From IMG/VR virus record IMGVR_UViG_3300038701_001879, positions 1-43,800 of that record: a stretch of 43,800 nucleotides of DNA; one strand, given 5' to 3'. Position numbers and translations under genes: made by a program. This document shows, piece after piece, positions 31,346-37,948 of the stretch; positions within the stretch are counted from its first letter, which is position 1; each line of letters starts with the position of its first letter. The DNA comes from a virus. The notes beneath the pieces were generated by a model. The model was not told the origin of the DNA and searched no databases. It worked only from the letters and a program-made list of their open reading frames with translations.

Positions 31346-32197
31346 CTACAATTTCCCCTCGGCTTGCAATTCTCGTTTCGCTTTGGCAATCGAATCCTTA
31401 CCAGCATCAGGAATTAATTCAGCCAGCGCACGGACAGACAATTTAGATTGCTCAGGGTTAGCCAATAACCAATCTTTAGCATTGTCTACTGCTGTCGATG
31501 ACCGTCTATAACCTGCTCCTGTCTGTCTATTGTCTGTCTGATTAGACGCAGACACAGACAGACGCGGCGGGTTGTCTGTCTGTGGGATAGACGGGACAGA
31601 CACCAAAATATCAACCTCATTCTTTTTCTTGAACGTTGACCATGCCCGATTGAAATCCGTTTGCCATTTCTGAGCATCCTCAGCAACCTTCAATTCCAAC
31701 GATGCAAAAATAATCCCCGTAATCAATGCCATAATCGGCGCAGTCAAACCAGCAATAATCGTGATCGCTGTTTTAAAAGATTCATTCACATAAATATCTT
31801 TGACCTCTAACTGATCGATCACATTTGCCGCCATCGCAACCACCAATAACAGCACCAACGCAATAAATAATAAAATCGGTCTCAACTGCTGAACCAAATC
31901 CCGATCCATATACGCAATTAAAAATTCTCCAATCTTGACCAACCCGATCTCTACCATCAAGACCACCGACACAGCAAAGATAATCGTAATCGCCTGACCC
32001 ATAAAATCAGCAGGCGTGTCCCCACCGATAAAAAATGGGATGTTATGCCGTGCTGACATCACCACCGCCGCACCCAACATCAAAAGTAAAGCCCGCCGTT
32101 GACCACTCACATCCGTCTCAGGTCGTGGATGACCCCGCTCATACTCATGCAAAAATAAATCATATTGACTATCTAAATATTTCCGTTTGTTATCCAT
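31346..32197 (-). CDS. Multi-pass membrane protein with C-terminal winged-helix-like tail, 283 aa
   Basis: Four hydrophobic segments are visible (about residues 35-48, 62-90, 104-125 and 142-167), then a coiled stretch, a Ser/Thr/Gln-rich linker and a final 45 residues (A-K-D-W-L-L-A-N-P-E-Q ... S-V-R-A-L-A-E-L-I-P) that look like a small helix-turn-helix domain. This resembles replication- or defence-related phage membrane proteins with DNA-binding tails, but I recognise no family. The linker is encoded by repeated GTCTGTC units. It may be the first gene of the late transcript, as a terminator lies upstream. Confidence 0.65.
   Translation of the reverse strand: MDNKRKYLDSQYDLFLHEYERGHPRPETDVSGQRRALLLMLGAAVVMSARHNIPFFIGGDTPADFMGQAITIIFAVSVVLMVEIGLVKIGEFLIAYMDRDLVQQLRPILLFIALVLLLVVAMAANVIDQLEVKDIYVNESFKTAITIIAGLTAPIMALITGIIFASLELKVAEDAQKWQTDFNRAWSTFKKKNEVDILVSVPSIPQTDNPPRLSVSASNQTDNRQTGAGYRRSSTAVDNAKDWLLANPEQSKLSVRALAELIPDAGKDSIAKAKRELQAEGKL
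31430..31605. repeat. Cluster of GTCTGTC/GACAGAC repeats in the membrane-protein gene
   Basis: At least six GTCTGTC or GACAGAC units occur, several as CTGTCTGTCT doublets near 31517-31540 and 31575-31585. They encode the low-complexity linker (T-D-N, Q-T-D-N). They are irregularly spaced and so less origin-like than the 38.4 kb array. They could be simple slippage expansion or protein-binding sites. Confidence 0.6.
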
Positions 32198-32323
32198 GTT
32201 AAAATCCTGTTACAATAATGCTGACAGTTTAATCAGTGGGGATGTGTTCACACGACACAGAACCACTTTTTTTATTGAATACTCCCAGCCTAACACGAAA
32301 AATCACCCCATTTCGCACCCAAC

Positions 32324-32349
32324 AAAAAAGCCCACCATCGGATGAGCTT
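32324..32349 (-). terminator. Terminator at the end of the early leftward region
   Basis: On the minus strand AAGCTCA pairs with TGGGCTT (7 bp with one G-U), followed by a run of six or more T. The stem sequence closely resembles the one before the tape measure gene. It separates the early block from the membrane-protein gene, whose promoter should lie in 32198-32323, where I see no strong consensus. Confidence 0.75.
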
Positions 32350-32365
32350 TAATTTGATAGATCGG

Positions 32366-32380
32366 CTTTTCTAAAATGTT
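32366..32380. repeat. 15-bp direct repeat CTTTTCTAAAATGTT, left copy
   Basis: Identical to 34116-34130. The two copies bracket exactly three genes (32383-34078). Each copy directly follows a minus-strand stop codon. Confidence 0.8.
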
Positions 32381-32382
32381 AA

Positions 32383-33237
32383 TTAGAGTCCACAATATCC
32401 AGACTCGCATGTTTCCTCAAATAGACTCATTTGATCTCCGATTGCGTTGGGCATTTTGTGCATACGTCCGCCAGTGGGAGGATGAATGTATACATGATCT
32501 CTCCCTATGCTACTCCGTTTTTTGTTTATGATAGCTTCTACTATTGCTGTTCTTTGTACAATTTCGGGTCTATGTTTTTTGTCCTCTATCCATACATGTC
32601 GGTGTTTAAATGGGCAGAACCAACATGCAGAACTTGGGGGTGTTGGCAGTCCTGCCTTCTCGACGAGCCGAATAGATTGAAGCCGTGAGAACTGTAATTC
32701 AAGTAATGGAAAATCATAACGTCTATAAAGTACATTGTTTTTTGACCTTTTATTGTGTGGCAGGAACTGCATATTTTTGCTAACCGTTCTCGACACTTCA
32801 TCTAAGCTGAATCCTATTCCAATAGTAGCATGTGAAAGACCTTTACGTTTACACCAGTCATCAACCTGTTTGATTTTAAAATCAAATGTGCATGATCGGT
32901 TGCCAGGTGCACCATTTTTCATGCGAACAGGGATCGGGATAGATCGGTTAGGTCTTAAAACTGACCTCAATACAGTATCTTCTTTGCCTTTGTATTTCTT
33001 TGCAACTCGGATCATCTGTATTCCATGTTCCTGACAAAATGGCATAACATAATCTGCCATGTAGTTATGAACCTTCGGGTCTTCGCTATCATAGCCAACA
33101 TCAGCCCACACAAAGTAATCGTATGGTTCTTTTAATAAACCTTGAGCCTGTGCAACCATAACAGCAATTGACTGAGTACCAGCCCCAAAACTATAAATCC
33201 GTTTGTGATTCCAGAGTAGTGGTGTTTCTTTGCTCAT
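32383..33237 (-). CDS. PAPS-reductase-like adenine nucleotide alpha-hydrolase superfamily protein, 284 aa
   Basis: The start has the PP-loop-like motif Y-S-F-G-A-G-T-Q-S near residues 15-23. It continues F-V-W-A-D-V-G-Y-D-S-E-D, then R-S-C-T-F-D-F-K-I-K-Q, a G-I-G-x-S-x-D-E-V-S-R segment and S-S-A-C-W-F-C-P-F-K, as in the 'phosphoadenosine phosphosulfate reductase' proteins of phages and actinobacteria. The Cys clusters (C-W-F-C; C-E-S-G-Y-C at the end) may bind metal. True family members activate ATP to modify RNA, DNA or sulfur compounds. With the deoxyribosyltransferase-like neighbour, a nucleotide or DNA modification role is reasonable but unproven. Its start is in cassette copy 4. Confidence 0.8.
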   Translation of the reverse strand: MSKETPLLWNHKRIYSFGAGTQSIAVMVAQAQGLLKEPYDYFVWADVGYDSEDPKVHNYMADYVMPFCQEHGIQMIRVAKKYKGKEDTVLRSVLRPNRSIPIPVRMKNGAPGNRSCTFDFKIKQVDDWCKRKGLSHATIGIGFSLDEVSRTVSKNMQFLPHNKRSKNNVLYRRYDFPLLELQFSRLQSIRLVEKAGLPTPPSSACWFCPFKHRHVWIEDKKHRPEIVQRTAIVEAIINKKRSSIGRDHVYIHPPTGGRMHKMPNAIGDQMSLFEETCESGYCGL

Positions 33238-33259
33238 CCGCGCTAGCCCTCGCTTCCTT
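33235..33259 (-). repeat. Start-associated cassette, copy 4 (minus strand)
   Basis: On the minus strand AAGCGAGGGCTAGCGCGG leads directly to the ATG of the PAPS-reductase-like gene and contains the TAG stop of the upstream gene. It differs by one base in the core from the three copies at 4.2-4.7 kb, about 29 kb away. Confidence 0.85.
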
Positions 33260-33578
33260 CATAGATGCTTCTGTCGCTTCGTGTTGTGTTGTGTAATCCA
33301 CAATTTTTACATGTTGATGTATGGACATAATCAATACCACCCCAAGCGTTATCCTCGCTATATTCACCTTCATCTTTCCATTGGTGACTGCACTCAAATA
33401 AAGCCTTTTTAAATTGTGATATCGCCTCACGTTTTGCACGTTTCCGTGTAGGATGTAGTTCTGTCATAATCAAAGCGTCTTGATCTGAATTGTCAAAGAA
33501 GACAACACCGATATATTGCATATCATGGTTCATAACAGTATCGACTTTTATCATTGGTAATCCTGCTATCTCAATCAT
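33243..33578 (-). CDS. Hypothetical protein with a C-terminal zinc-ribbon-like motif, 111 aa
   Basis: Not recognised. A short strand-rich front (I-G-V-V-F-F-D-N) and a basic helix (T-R-K-R-A-K-R-E-A-I) lead to F-E-C-S-H-Q-W-K ... C-K-N-C-G, a C-x-H/C-x2-C set that could bind zinc. TGAGGA precedes the chosen ATG. Its C-terminal E-G-S-E-G and stop are encoded by the start cassette of the next gene. Confidence 0.65.
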   Translation of the reverse strand: MIEIAGLPMIKVDTVMNHDMQYIGVVFFDNSDQDALIMTELHPTRKRAKREAISQFKKALFECSHQWKDEGEYSEDNAWGGIDYVHTSTCKNCGLHNTTRSDRSIYEGSEG

Positions 33579-33583
33579 TTTCC

Positions 33584-34078
33584 TCAAGCCTCGCCCTCTA
33601 AAACTTCCGTACCGCCAGATCGATCACTAACACCTGCGATGTACTCAGTTTTGCAACCCTCGCAATAACCTGAATATTCCTCCCAGCCAAAATCACCATC
33701 GCTACCAGTTGTCATCAAGGTCATATGATTTTGCTTATTGCATTTGGGGCAAGGCACGATAAATTTGGGAGATTCTAAAAATCGGATAATCTTGCCGTTC
33801 TTTTTAGCAAATTCAATTTCGTTTTTCGTGCTTTCACCAATGTAACCACCGACATCTAAGACTAGAATCTCATCAGCCATTAAAATCTTATCCATGTGAA
33901 GACCGTCAAGGTTTTCTTTGTCAAATTCATCCAATTCGAGGAAGCTATGAATCGTATGACCAAAAACACCGACAGACAACACAATATTGCCTTTCATGGT
34001 TTCATTCATATTTTGCTGAACATACGCCTCATGGAATCGTGTTGATCCACACAGACAGATTATTGTTCTTGCTGTCAT
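33584..34078 (-). CDS. Nucleoside 2-deoxyribosyltransferase-like protein with zinc ribbon, 164 aa
   Basis: C-L-C-G-S-T-R-F-H near residues 8-16, L-S-V-G-V-F-G-H near 34-41, H-M-D-K-I-L-M-A-D-E-I-L-V-L-D-V-G-G-Y-I-G-E-S-T near 60-83, and K-N-G-K-I-I-R-F-L match the deoxyribosyltransferase/DUF4406-type Rossmann-like fold of phage nucleotide enzymes. Glu in the G-E-S-T segment is a candidate nucleophile. The last 50 residues add two C-x2-C pairs (C-P-K-C, C-E-G-C), an unusual extension. Members cleave N-glycosidic bonds in nucleotides or NAD-like substrates. GGAG lies before the ATG. Confidence 0.75.
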   Translation of the reverse strand: MTARTIICLCGSTRFHEAYVQQNMNETMKGNIVLSVGVFGHTIHSFLELDEFDKENLDGLHMDKILMADEILVLDVGGYIGESTKNEIEFAKKNGKIIRFLESPKFIVPCPKCNKQNHMTLMTTGSDGDFGWEEYSGYCEGCKTEYIAGVSDRSGGTEVLEGEA

Positions 34079-34096
34079 CGTCTTTTCTCCTAAATT

Positions 34097-34130
34097 TTAA
34101 CTCAATAGAAAGTCACTTTTCTAAAATGTT
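34097..34130. repeat. Two repeats side by side: TTAACTCAATAGAAA copy 2 and the right copy of CTTTTCTAAAATGTT
   Basis: 34097-34111 repeats 1136-1150 and 34514-34528. 34116-34130 repeats 32366-32380. On the minus strand they form the whole linker between the stop of the 34134 gene and the ribosome-binding site of the deoxyribosyltransferase-like gene. Confidence 0.8.
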
Positions 34131-34133
34131 GGT

Positions 34134-34448
34134 TTATTCGATCTTGATTCTCTTGTATACAATTCTCTTGGGACATGAGGTGGTTTCCCAATTATCTGGC
34201 TGATGCAGATAGTGTTTAATAATATGAGATGCCCACGCTTGTGAATAGCATTGCTCCTCTATCTCCATAACTCCATCGTCACCAATCGTATCGCGCAATT
34301 GTTGTATCAAACCTTCTATTTTTTCATTATATTTGTCAATCCGCCTACAGACATTTATCATTTCGCTATCTGATAAAATTTTCCCATATAAATCTGCGCG
34401 ATCCTCATTTTCCTGGTATCTTATGCCACTTGTTGTTGATATATACAT
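34134..34448 (-). CDS. Hypothetical protein, 104 aa
   Basis: Not recognised. It is helical and charged (Y-N-E-K-I-E-G-L-I-Q-Q-L-R-D-T-I), with a C-terminal basic end (K-R-I-V-Y-K-R-I-K). AAGGTGA lies 6 nt before the ATG. The TTAACTCAATAGAAA repeat lies upstream of it. Confidence 0.6.
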   Translation of the reverse strand: MYISTTSGIRYQENEDRADLYGKILSDSEMINVCRRIDKYNEKIEGLIQQLRDTIGDDGVMEIEEQCYSQAWASHIIKHYLHQPDNWETTSCPKRIVYKRIKIE

Positions 34449-34513
34449 TATTCACCTTCTTGTTAATTGTTTTTTCGTTGTCTTATTTTTTCTGGTCCTA
34501 ATCTGCCTTTGTT

Positions 34514-34528
34514 TTAACTCAATAGAAA
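34514..34528. repeat. TTAACTCAATAGAAA repeat, copy 3
   Basis: It lies in the 147-bp intergenic gap upstream of the 34134-34448 gene. It shares 18 bases (TTTTAACTCAATAGAAAG) with copy 2. Confidence 0.75.
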
Positions 34529-34595
34529 GATACAAATATCACCGTCGGGACACGCGCCCATGTGTCCCCTTATTTATCTTCTCGTATACCTAATT

Positions 34596-35417
34596 TTACC
34601 CTGACTTATCACCCAACAAGGGGCGACCCGTTCCCAAATCAATCCCCTTAGCCCGTTGATGCTTCATGATAATCGGCTTCAAGTCCGTTGTAATCTCATC
34701 AATCAACGCCAATGCCTCATCAAATGGCACATCCGCTCTCCCTGCCAGCGAAGAAATTACATAATCCTCCACCAACTGAACATAAGATAACCCAGCCGTC
34801 GGCATATGATCCCGTATCTGCTTGACCCCTGCCTGCTGTTTCAAATCTCCAGCCTTACGATCAAACAACCCACGATAGACCGCGTTCGTTGCCTGCCCAT
34901 ATTGCATCCCACTCATTTCATGAATCACATCCTGCAACATCGACGTAAACCGCTTCCGTGAGACCGTCCCATCACGCCGTGCAACCTTCCACGATTCACT
35001 TTTACCCAACTTATCCCACATTTTCTCCTGTCGGGTCAATTGAGACTGGGACGTTTGACGCAACTGATCCACAAAGACACCAGCCTTTGCCAAATATTCT
35101 TTAATCTCTTTTAACTGTGGGCGTGTTTTGGTCGAGCGCATATCTTGAGCTATCAAATATAACCCTTCATCGTTGGTGAAGTTTGCAACCTGTTCACCAC
35201 CTGCGGTTTGAATCGGCAAGGGGGTGACTTTCAATTCCCCCCCCTTTGAACGGTATTTTTTAAAACTATCTTTTGGGTCTTTTGCCCCTAGTCCTAAAAA
35301 CCAATCATTGACCGAATACAGATATTGACCATCTTTTTCATAGTAAGTGAGTTGAAAATTCCAACGGTCAGCAATATGTAGGGGTAGGGGTTGCGGTTCA
35401 TGTTTTTGAATCTTCAT
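34596..35417 (-). CDS. DinD/BRO-N-like protein, 273 aa
   Basis: The N-terminal 120 residues show an antirepressor/DinD pattern: W-N-F-Q-L-T-Y-Y-E-K-D-G-Q-Y-L-Y-S-V-N-D-W, then F-T-N-D-E-G-L-Y-L-I-A-Q-D-M and I-K-E-Y-L-A-K-A-G, followed by a long helical region with a basic patch (S-W-K-V-A-R-R-D-G-T-V-S-R-K-R-F). Bacterial DinD is DNA-damage inducible and inhibits RecA; BRO-N proteins in phages bind DNA or act as antirepressors. Either could link induction to the SOS response. The chosen ATG has GGGGG 8 nt upstream; a TTG 15 bp earlier is less likely. Confidence 0.7.
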   Translation of the reverse strand: MKIQKHEPQPLPLHIADRWNFQLTYYEKDGQYLYSVNDWFLGLGAKDPKDSFKKYRSKGGELKVTPLPIQTAGGEQVANFTNDEGLYLIAQDMRSTKTRPQLKEIKEYLAKAGVFVDQLRQTSQSQLTRQEKMWDKLGKSESWKVARRDGTVSRKRFTSMLQDVIHEMSGMQYGQATNAVYRGLFDRKAGDLKQQAGVKQIRDHMPTAGLSYVQLVEDYVISSLAGRADVPFDEALALIDEITTDLKPIIMKHQRAKGIDLGTGRPLLGDKSG

Positions 35418-35419
35418 CT

Positions 35420-35530
35420 CTACAACCCCCAAATCTGCAAAAATTCGGCATATTCAATATCCGTCAAGCGGTCAGGGAGCAACGCCCAAAAACAAACCAA
35501 CCAAGCATCTGTCTCAGGACTGGGGGGCAT
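35420..35530 (-). CDS. Tiny coupled gene, 36 aa
   Basis: M-P-P-S-P-E-T-D-A-W-L-V-C-F-W-A-L-L and a final I-W-G-L, packed between two genes: its ATG begins 2 bp after the upstream stop and its stop touches the DinD-like ribosome-binding site. No independent Shine-Dalgarno, so translation would rely on coupling. Not recognised. Confidence 0.4.
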   Translation of the reverse strand: MPPSPETDAWLVCFWALLPDRLTDIEYAEFLQIWGL

Positions 35531-35532
35531 AT

Positions 35533-35673
35533 TCAAAATTTTGACCAAATCACGGATAACCAACAATTGACGGGGGATAATTGATCTAATGCAATCACCA
35601 AATCGTCTTGCGTACCTTTACAGGCGCGCGCTTGCGATATAATGGAATTACCATTATCATCATGCTTGTGCAT
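35533..35673 (-). CDS. Small hypothetical protein, 46 aa
   Basis: Starts M-H-K-H-D-D-N-G-N-S with AAGGAG 7 nt upstream, a strong ribosome-binding site, which is why I accept it despite its size. An in-frame longer version starting upstream runs through a hairpin and is rejected. Not recognised. Confidence 0.55.
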   Translation of the reverse strand: MHKHDDNGNSIISQARACKGTQDDLVIALDQLSPVNCWLSVIWSKF

Positions 35674-35708
35674 AATAAACTCCTTAGTACGGGTATATGA
35701 GCACACCG

Positions 35709-35745
35709 ACCGCCCTTGTTTGCGCAGGGGCGGTTTTGCTCTTTT
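35709..35745 (+). terminator. GC-rich hairpin with plus-strand T-run, upstream of small genes
   Basis: ACCGCCC (35709-35715) and GGGCGGT (35728-35734) form a perfect stem; outer GCAC/TTGCTC bases can extend it. T-rich bases follow on the plus strand. There is no plus-strand gene here, so either it stops antisense transcription or it is a leader structure of the minus-strand genes. Confidence 0.45.
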
Positions 35746-35814
35746 TCGATGCACTCATTATAACCAATAACTTAATTCCACGCAATCAACTATCAATCAC
35801 GTTTGTTTTTTGTT

Positions 35815-36153
35815 TCACGCCTCTCCATCGGCTGGGGCAGGATCATTAAACCGATTCCAAGGCTGAGTCCGATCAACCCAATCCAACCAGCGCAAGCGTT
35901 TAACATATGCCTCATCAGTCTGGATAATATCCACCTGATCCATGTCCCACAATTCAACCTTGCACGTCCCTTTACGAATATACGCTTTAGGAATCCGCGT
36001 TTGAGCTAATGCTAACTCAACTTTATAGCCGATTTCATGCCATTCATTCCGCGTTTTCCAATCATAGGGTTGATCGCTTGCATCAAAAATAATAATCGGG
36101 GCAAGCGGGTCGCCCTCATCACCATCAATCGGTAGAGCCAATTGTCGTAACAT
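35815..36153 (-). CDS. Hypothetical protein, 112 aa
   Basis: Not recognised. Mixed alpha/beta (A-P-I-I-I-F-D-A-S-D, W-H-E-I-G-Y-K-V-E-L-A-L-A), with an acidic C-terminus (D-P-A-P-A-D-G-E). GAGGGAA lies 6 nt before the chosen ATG; ATG codons at 36174 and 36189 are alternatives. It overlaps the upstream small membrane gene. Confidence 0.6.
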   Translation of the reverse strand: MLRQLALPIDGDEGDPLAPIIIFDASDQPYDWKTRNEWHEIGYKVELALAQTRIPKAYIRKGTCKVELWDMDQVDIIQTDEAYVKRLRWLDWVDRTQPWNRFNDPAPADGEA

Positions 36154-36307
36154 TGTCAATTCCCTCACTTTCATCATATTCACCTTCAATGTCCCAACCC
36201 TGACCCGCCCGAATCAAGGCGCACACAAACAAATAACCCAATATATAGCTAATCAGGCACAATACAGCGATAGCCCCATCCAAAATCCCACCAACCGAAG
36301 CCATCAT
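36125..36307 (-). CDS. Small single-span membrane protein, 60 aa
   Basis: One hydrophobic helix (about residues 8-32: I-A-V-L-C-L-I-S-Y-I-L-G-Y-L-F-V-C-A-L-I) and an acidic C-terminus. AGGAGGTGG precedes the ATG, the strongest ribosome-binding site in this region. It overlaps its upstream neighbour by 4 bp. Role unknown. Confidence 0.65.
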   Translation of the reverse strand: MMASVGGILDGAIAVLCLISYILGYLFVCALIRAGQGWDIEGEYDESEGIDNVTTIGSTD

Positions 36308-37254
36308 TCCACCTCCTGAATATCGTCAGCTTTTCGCCATGCACTCATATCAAAAATAATCTTGTAATCCACACGATACCAATCACCATCTATCGCACCG
36401 ATAGTCCCCGACTGACACAATCCTTCAATCTTGACCGCATCACCAACAGAAAATCCCACAACTTTTTGTTGACTTTCCTCCACAACTTGCGGGGGGGCTG
36501 GCATATACCAACCACCAGGGTTAAATGCTGGAGGCAGGGCAGGTTGCTCAATCACATCATGCACAACTGCACAAGACCGACTCGGGATTTTAAACGTACT
36601 AAAATCCACATCATCCACAATCGGCATCCCCTCAAGTGGGGTAAATTCTTTTTTGAGCTTCCCACGACTCCCATCTTTCTTTTTTGCATATGCTTTTTCT
36701 GTCGTATATAAAACACCGCCCACAATTGCACATACAATAGGCAACTCAACCGCCTCAGATTCATCAAAATCGGTAGGCACATCAATTTTATTTTCTGTTT
36801 TCGGCAAAATATGCGTTGACCAGAAATTTTTTGGCACAATCGCCGACCCCACAATTTTTTGTGGGATTGCCAATGGCTCAGGCTTCTTCACCGTGATAAC
36901 AACCTCTGCTGGAATACGCTCTTTGAGCTTACCCATCGGATCAATCCGAATTAATCCCAGCCCAGAAGACTTGATTTTTTCATTTAATCCCTGAATGCTG
37001 ATGACATCCGCAAATTCACCACCGTTAAACTTATCTTTTTTCATCGCCACATACGGATGATTCGCCTTCAACCACTCAGCCGACCACCCATAAGCGTGAT
37101 AACCCGTCGCAAACGTGACCATCACAATTGTTTGTGGGTTCTCTTTCTCCAACTCCAAGCACCGCACCACAAATGGCGGTACACGTCGCACCCGTCGCAA
37201 TGCAATCGGCACGTATTCAGGCTTCTGTTTTCCTGTTTGCTTATCTAAATTCAT
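36304..37254 (-). CDS. Hypothetical protein with C-terminal SH3/KOW-like barrel, 316 aa
   Basis: Not recognised as a whole. The N-terminal 110 residues (E-N-P-Q-T-I-V-M-V-T-F-A, Y-G-W-S-A-E-W-L-K) suggest an alpha/beta module. The last 50 residues (F-S-V-G-D-A-V-K-I-E-G and D-G-D-W-Y-R-V-D-Y-K) suggest a small barrel that could bind nucleic acid. Remarkably, three copies of the dispersed palindrome (36456, 36849, 37122) lie in this one gene, read as Q-K-V-V, P-Q-K-I-V and P-Q-T-I-V. The start is set by the repeated AGGAGAGATTGAG cassette. It lies in the replication block. Confidence 0.6.
   Translation of the reverse strand: MNLDKQTGKQKPEYVPIALRRVRRVPPFVVRCLELEKENPQTIVMVTFATGYHAYGWSAEWLKANHPYVAMKKDKFNGGEFADVISIQGLNEKIKSSGLGLIRIDPMGKLKERIPAEVVITVKKPEPLAIPQKIVGSAIVPKNFWSTHILPKTENKIDVPTDFDESEAVELPIVCAIVGGVLYTTEKAYAKKKDGSRGKLKKEFTPLEGMPIVDDVDFSTFKIPSRSCAVVHDVIEQPALPPAFNPGGWYMPAPPQVVEESQQKVVGFSVGDAVKIEGLCQSGTIGAIDGDWYRVDYKIIFDMSAWRKADDIQEVE
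36456..36471. repeat. Dispersed palindrome, one mismatch
   Basis: CCACAA-CTTT-TTGTTG in a coding region; identical over 21 bases to the intergenic copy at 27389. Confidence 0.8.
36849..36864. repeat. Dispersed palindrome, exact copy
   Basis: CCACAA-TTTT-TTGTGG with C and G extending each arm by a further base, followed by GATT. With the AATC flank of other copies this implies a longer ideal palindrome. Confidence 0.85.
37122..37137. repeat. Dispersed palindrome, one mismatch
   Basis: TCACAA-TTGT-TTGTGG, third copy within the same gene. Confidence 0.7.
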
Positions 37255-37270
37255 CTCAATCTCTCCTAAA
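37252..37270 (-). repeat. AGGAGAGATTGAGATGAA start cassette, copy 1
   Basis: The same ribosome-binding site, spacer and start recur at 37935-37953. A third copy keeps GAGATTGAGATGAA at 40232-40248. Three unrelated minus-strand genes thus share one translation-start module. Confidence 0.8.
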
Positions 37271-37937
37271 ACAAACTTTTTTGAACGGGTTGGACATCAT
37301 CAACATACAATGACTTAATAAGCTCAATTGGTGCAGGCTTCCAAAGTCGGCTATCCATCTGCGATTCGTAATACGCTGAATCACGATTTGCCGATTGCAC
37401 ATACCCCACACCAATCAATTTAAAAAATGTTTCTTCATCAGGTACATTCAACTTTGCAATGACCTCATAATCACCATGTTTCCAGTCTGGATAACTCACA
37501 TGGAACACTTGACCAGCCTTCATCCGCACAGGGGACTGATTACGAGACAACAAAGACATAACCGCCTGATTGCCATCACCAGGACCAGTCCGCAACCAAT
37601 ACACATAACCAAATGTCTCAGGGGTCGCCGTGAATATCTCAACCAACATCCCCATAAAATCAAAACCGCGATATTTTTTACCCCAACGGTGGGAATATTC
37701 GGGCTTATCGGGGCTGTAATCGTGCTTTTGAATCACACCATCACGCAATAAGGTATCAGTGCGCGCTATAAACGCCTCTGTTGATTTCGGGATGCCGATT
37801 AATTCAATATCACCAACCATCGCCTTACCACGTCGCACACTACCACCCACATAAAGCGCATCAAATGCCGAGTCGATCAAATCCCAAACCTCATGGATAA
37901 TGCCAAGTGCCTTTTGGATTGATGTTTTGCTTTTCAT
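37266..37937 (-). CDS. DNA polymerase X-like nucleotidyltransferase, 223 aa
   Basis: V-G-G-S-V-R-R-G-K-A-M-V-G-D-I-E-L (about residues 30-46) is the PolX/nucleotidyltransferase signature with metal ligands D43 and E45. The third acidic position is E100 in M-L-V-E-I-F, where most polymerases have Asp. Further on, G-Y-V-Y-W-L-R-T-G-P-G-D-G-N-Q-A matches the PolX 'F-T-G-S-x-x-H-N' thumb/dNTP region. The N-terminal 8-kDa lyase domain and HhH motifs are missing, so it is a minimal catalytic palm. Likely roles are gap filling or nucleotide addition during phage DNA repair. The start uses the AGGAGAGATTGAG cassette. Confidence 0.78.
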   Translation of the reverse strand: MKSKTSIQKALGIIHEVWDLIDSAFDALYVGGSVRRGKAMVGDIELIGIPKSTEAFIARTDTLLRDGVIQKHDYSPDKPEYSHRWGKKYRGFDFMGMLVEIFTATPETFGYVYWLRTGPGDGNQAVMSLLSRNQSPVRMKAGQVFHVSYPDWKHGDYEVIAKLNVPDEETFFKLIGVGYVQSANRDSAYYESQMDSRLWKPAPIELIKSLYVDDVQPVQKSLF

Positions 37938-37948
37938 CTCAATCTCTC

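Noticed and set aside
31430-31605. GTCTGTC cluster as the replication origin
   Set aside because: Spacing is irregular, no initiator is nearby, and the 38.4 kb array is far more regular and lies in the initiator gene.
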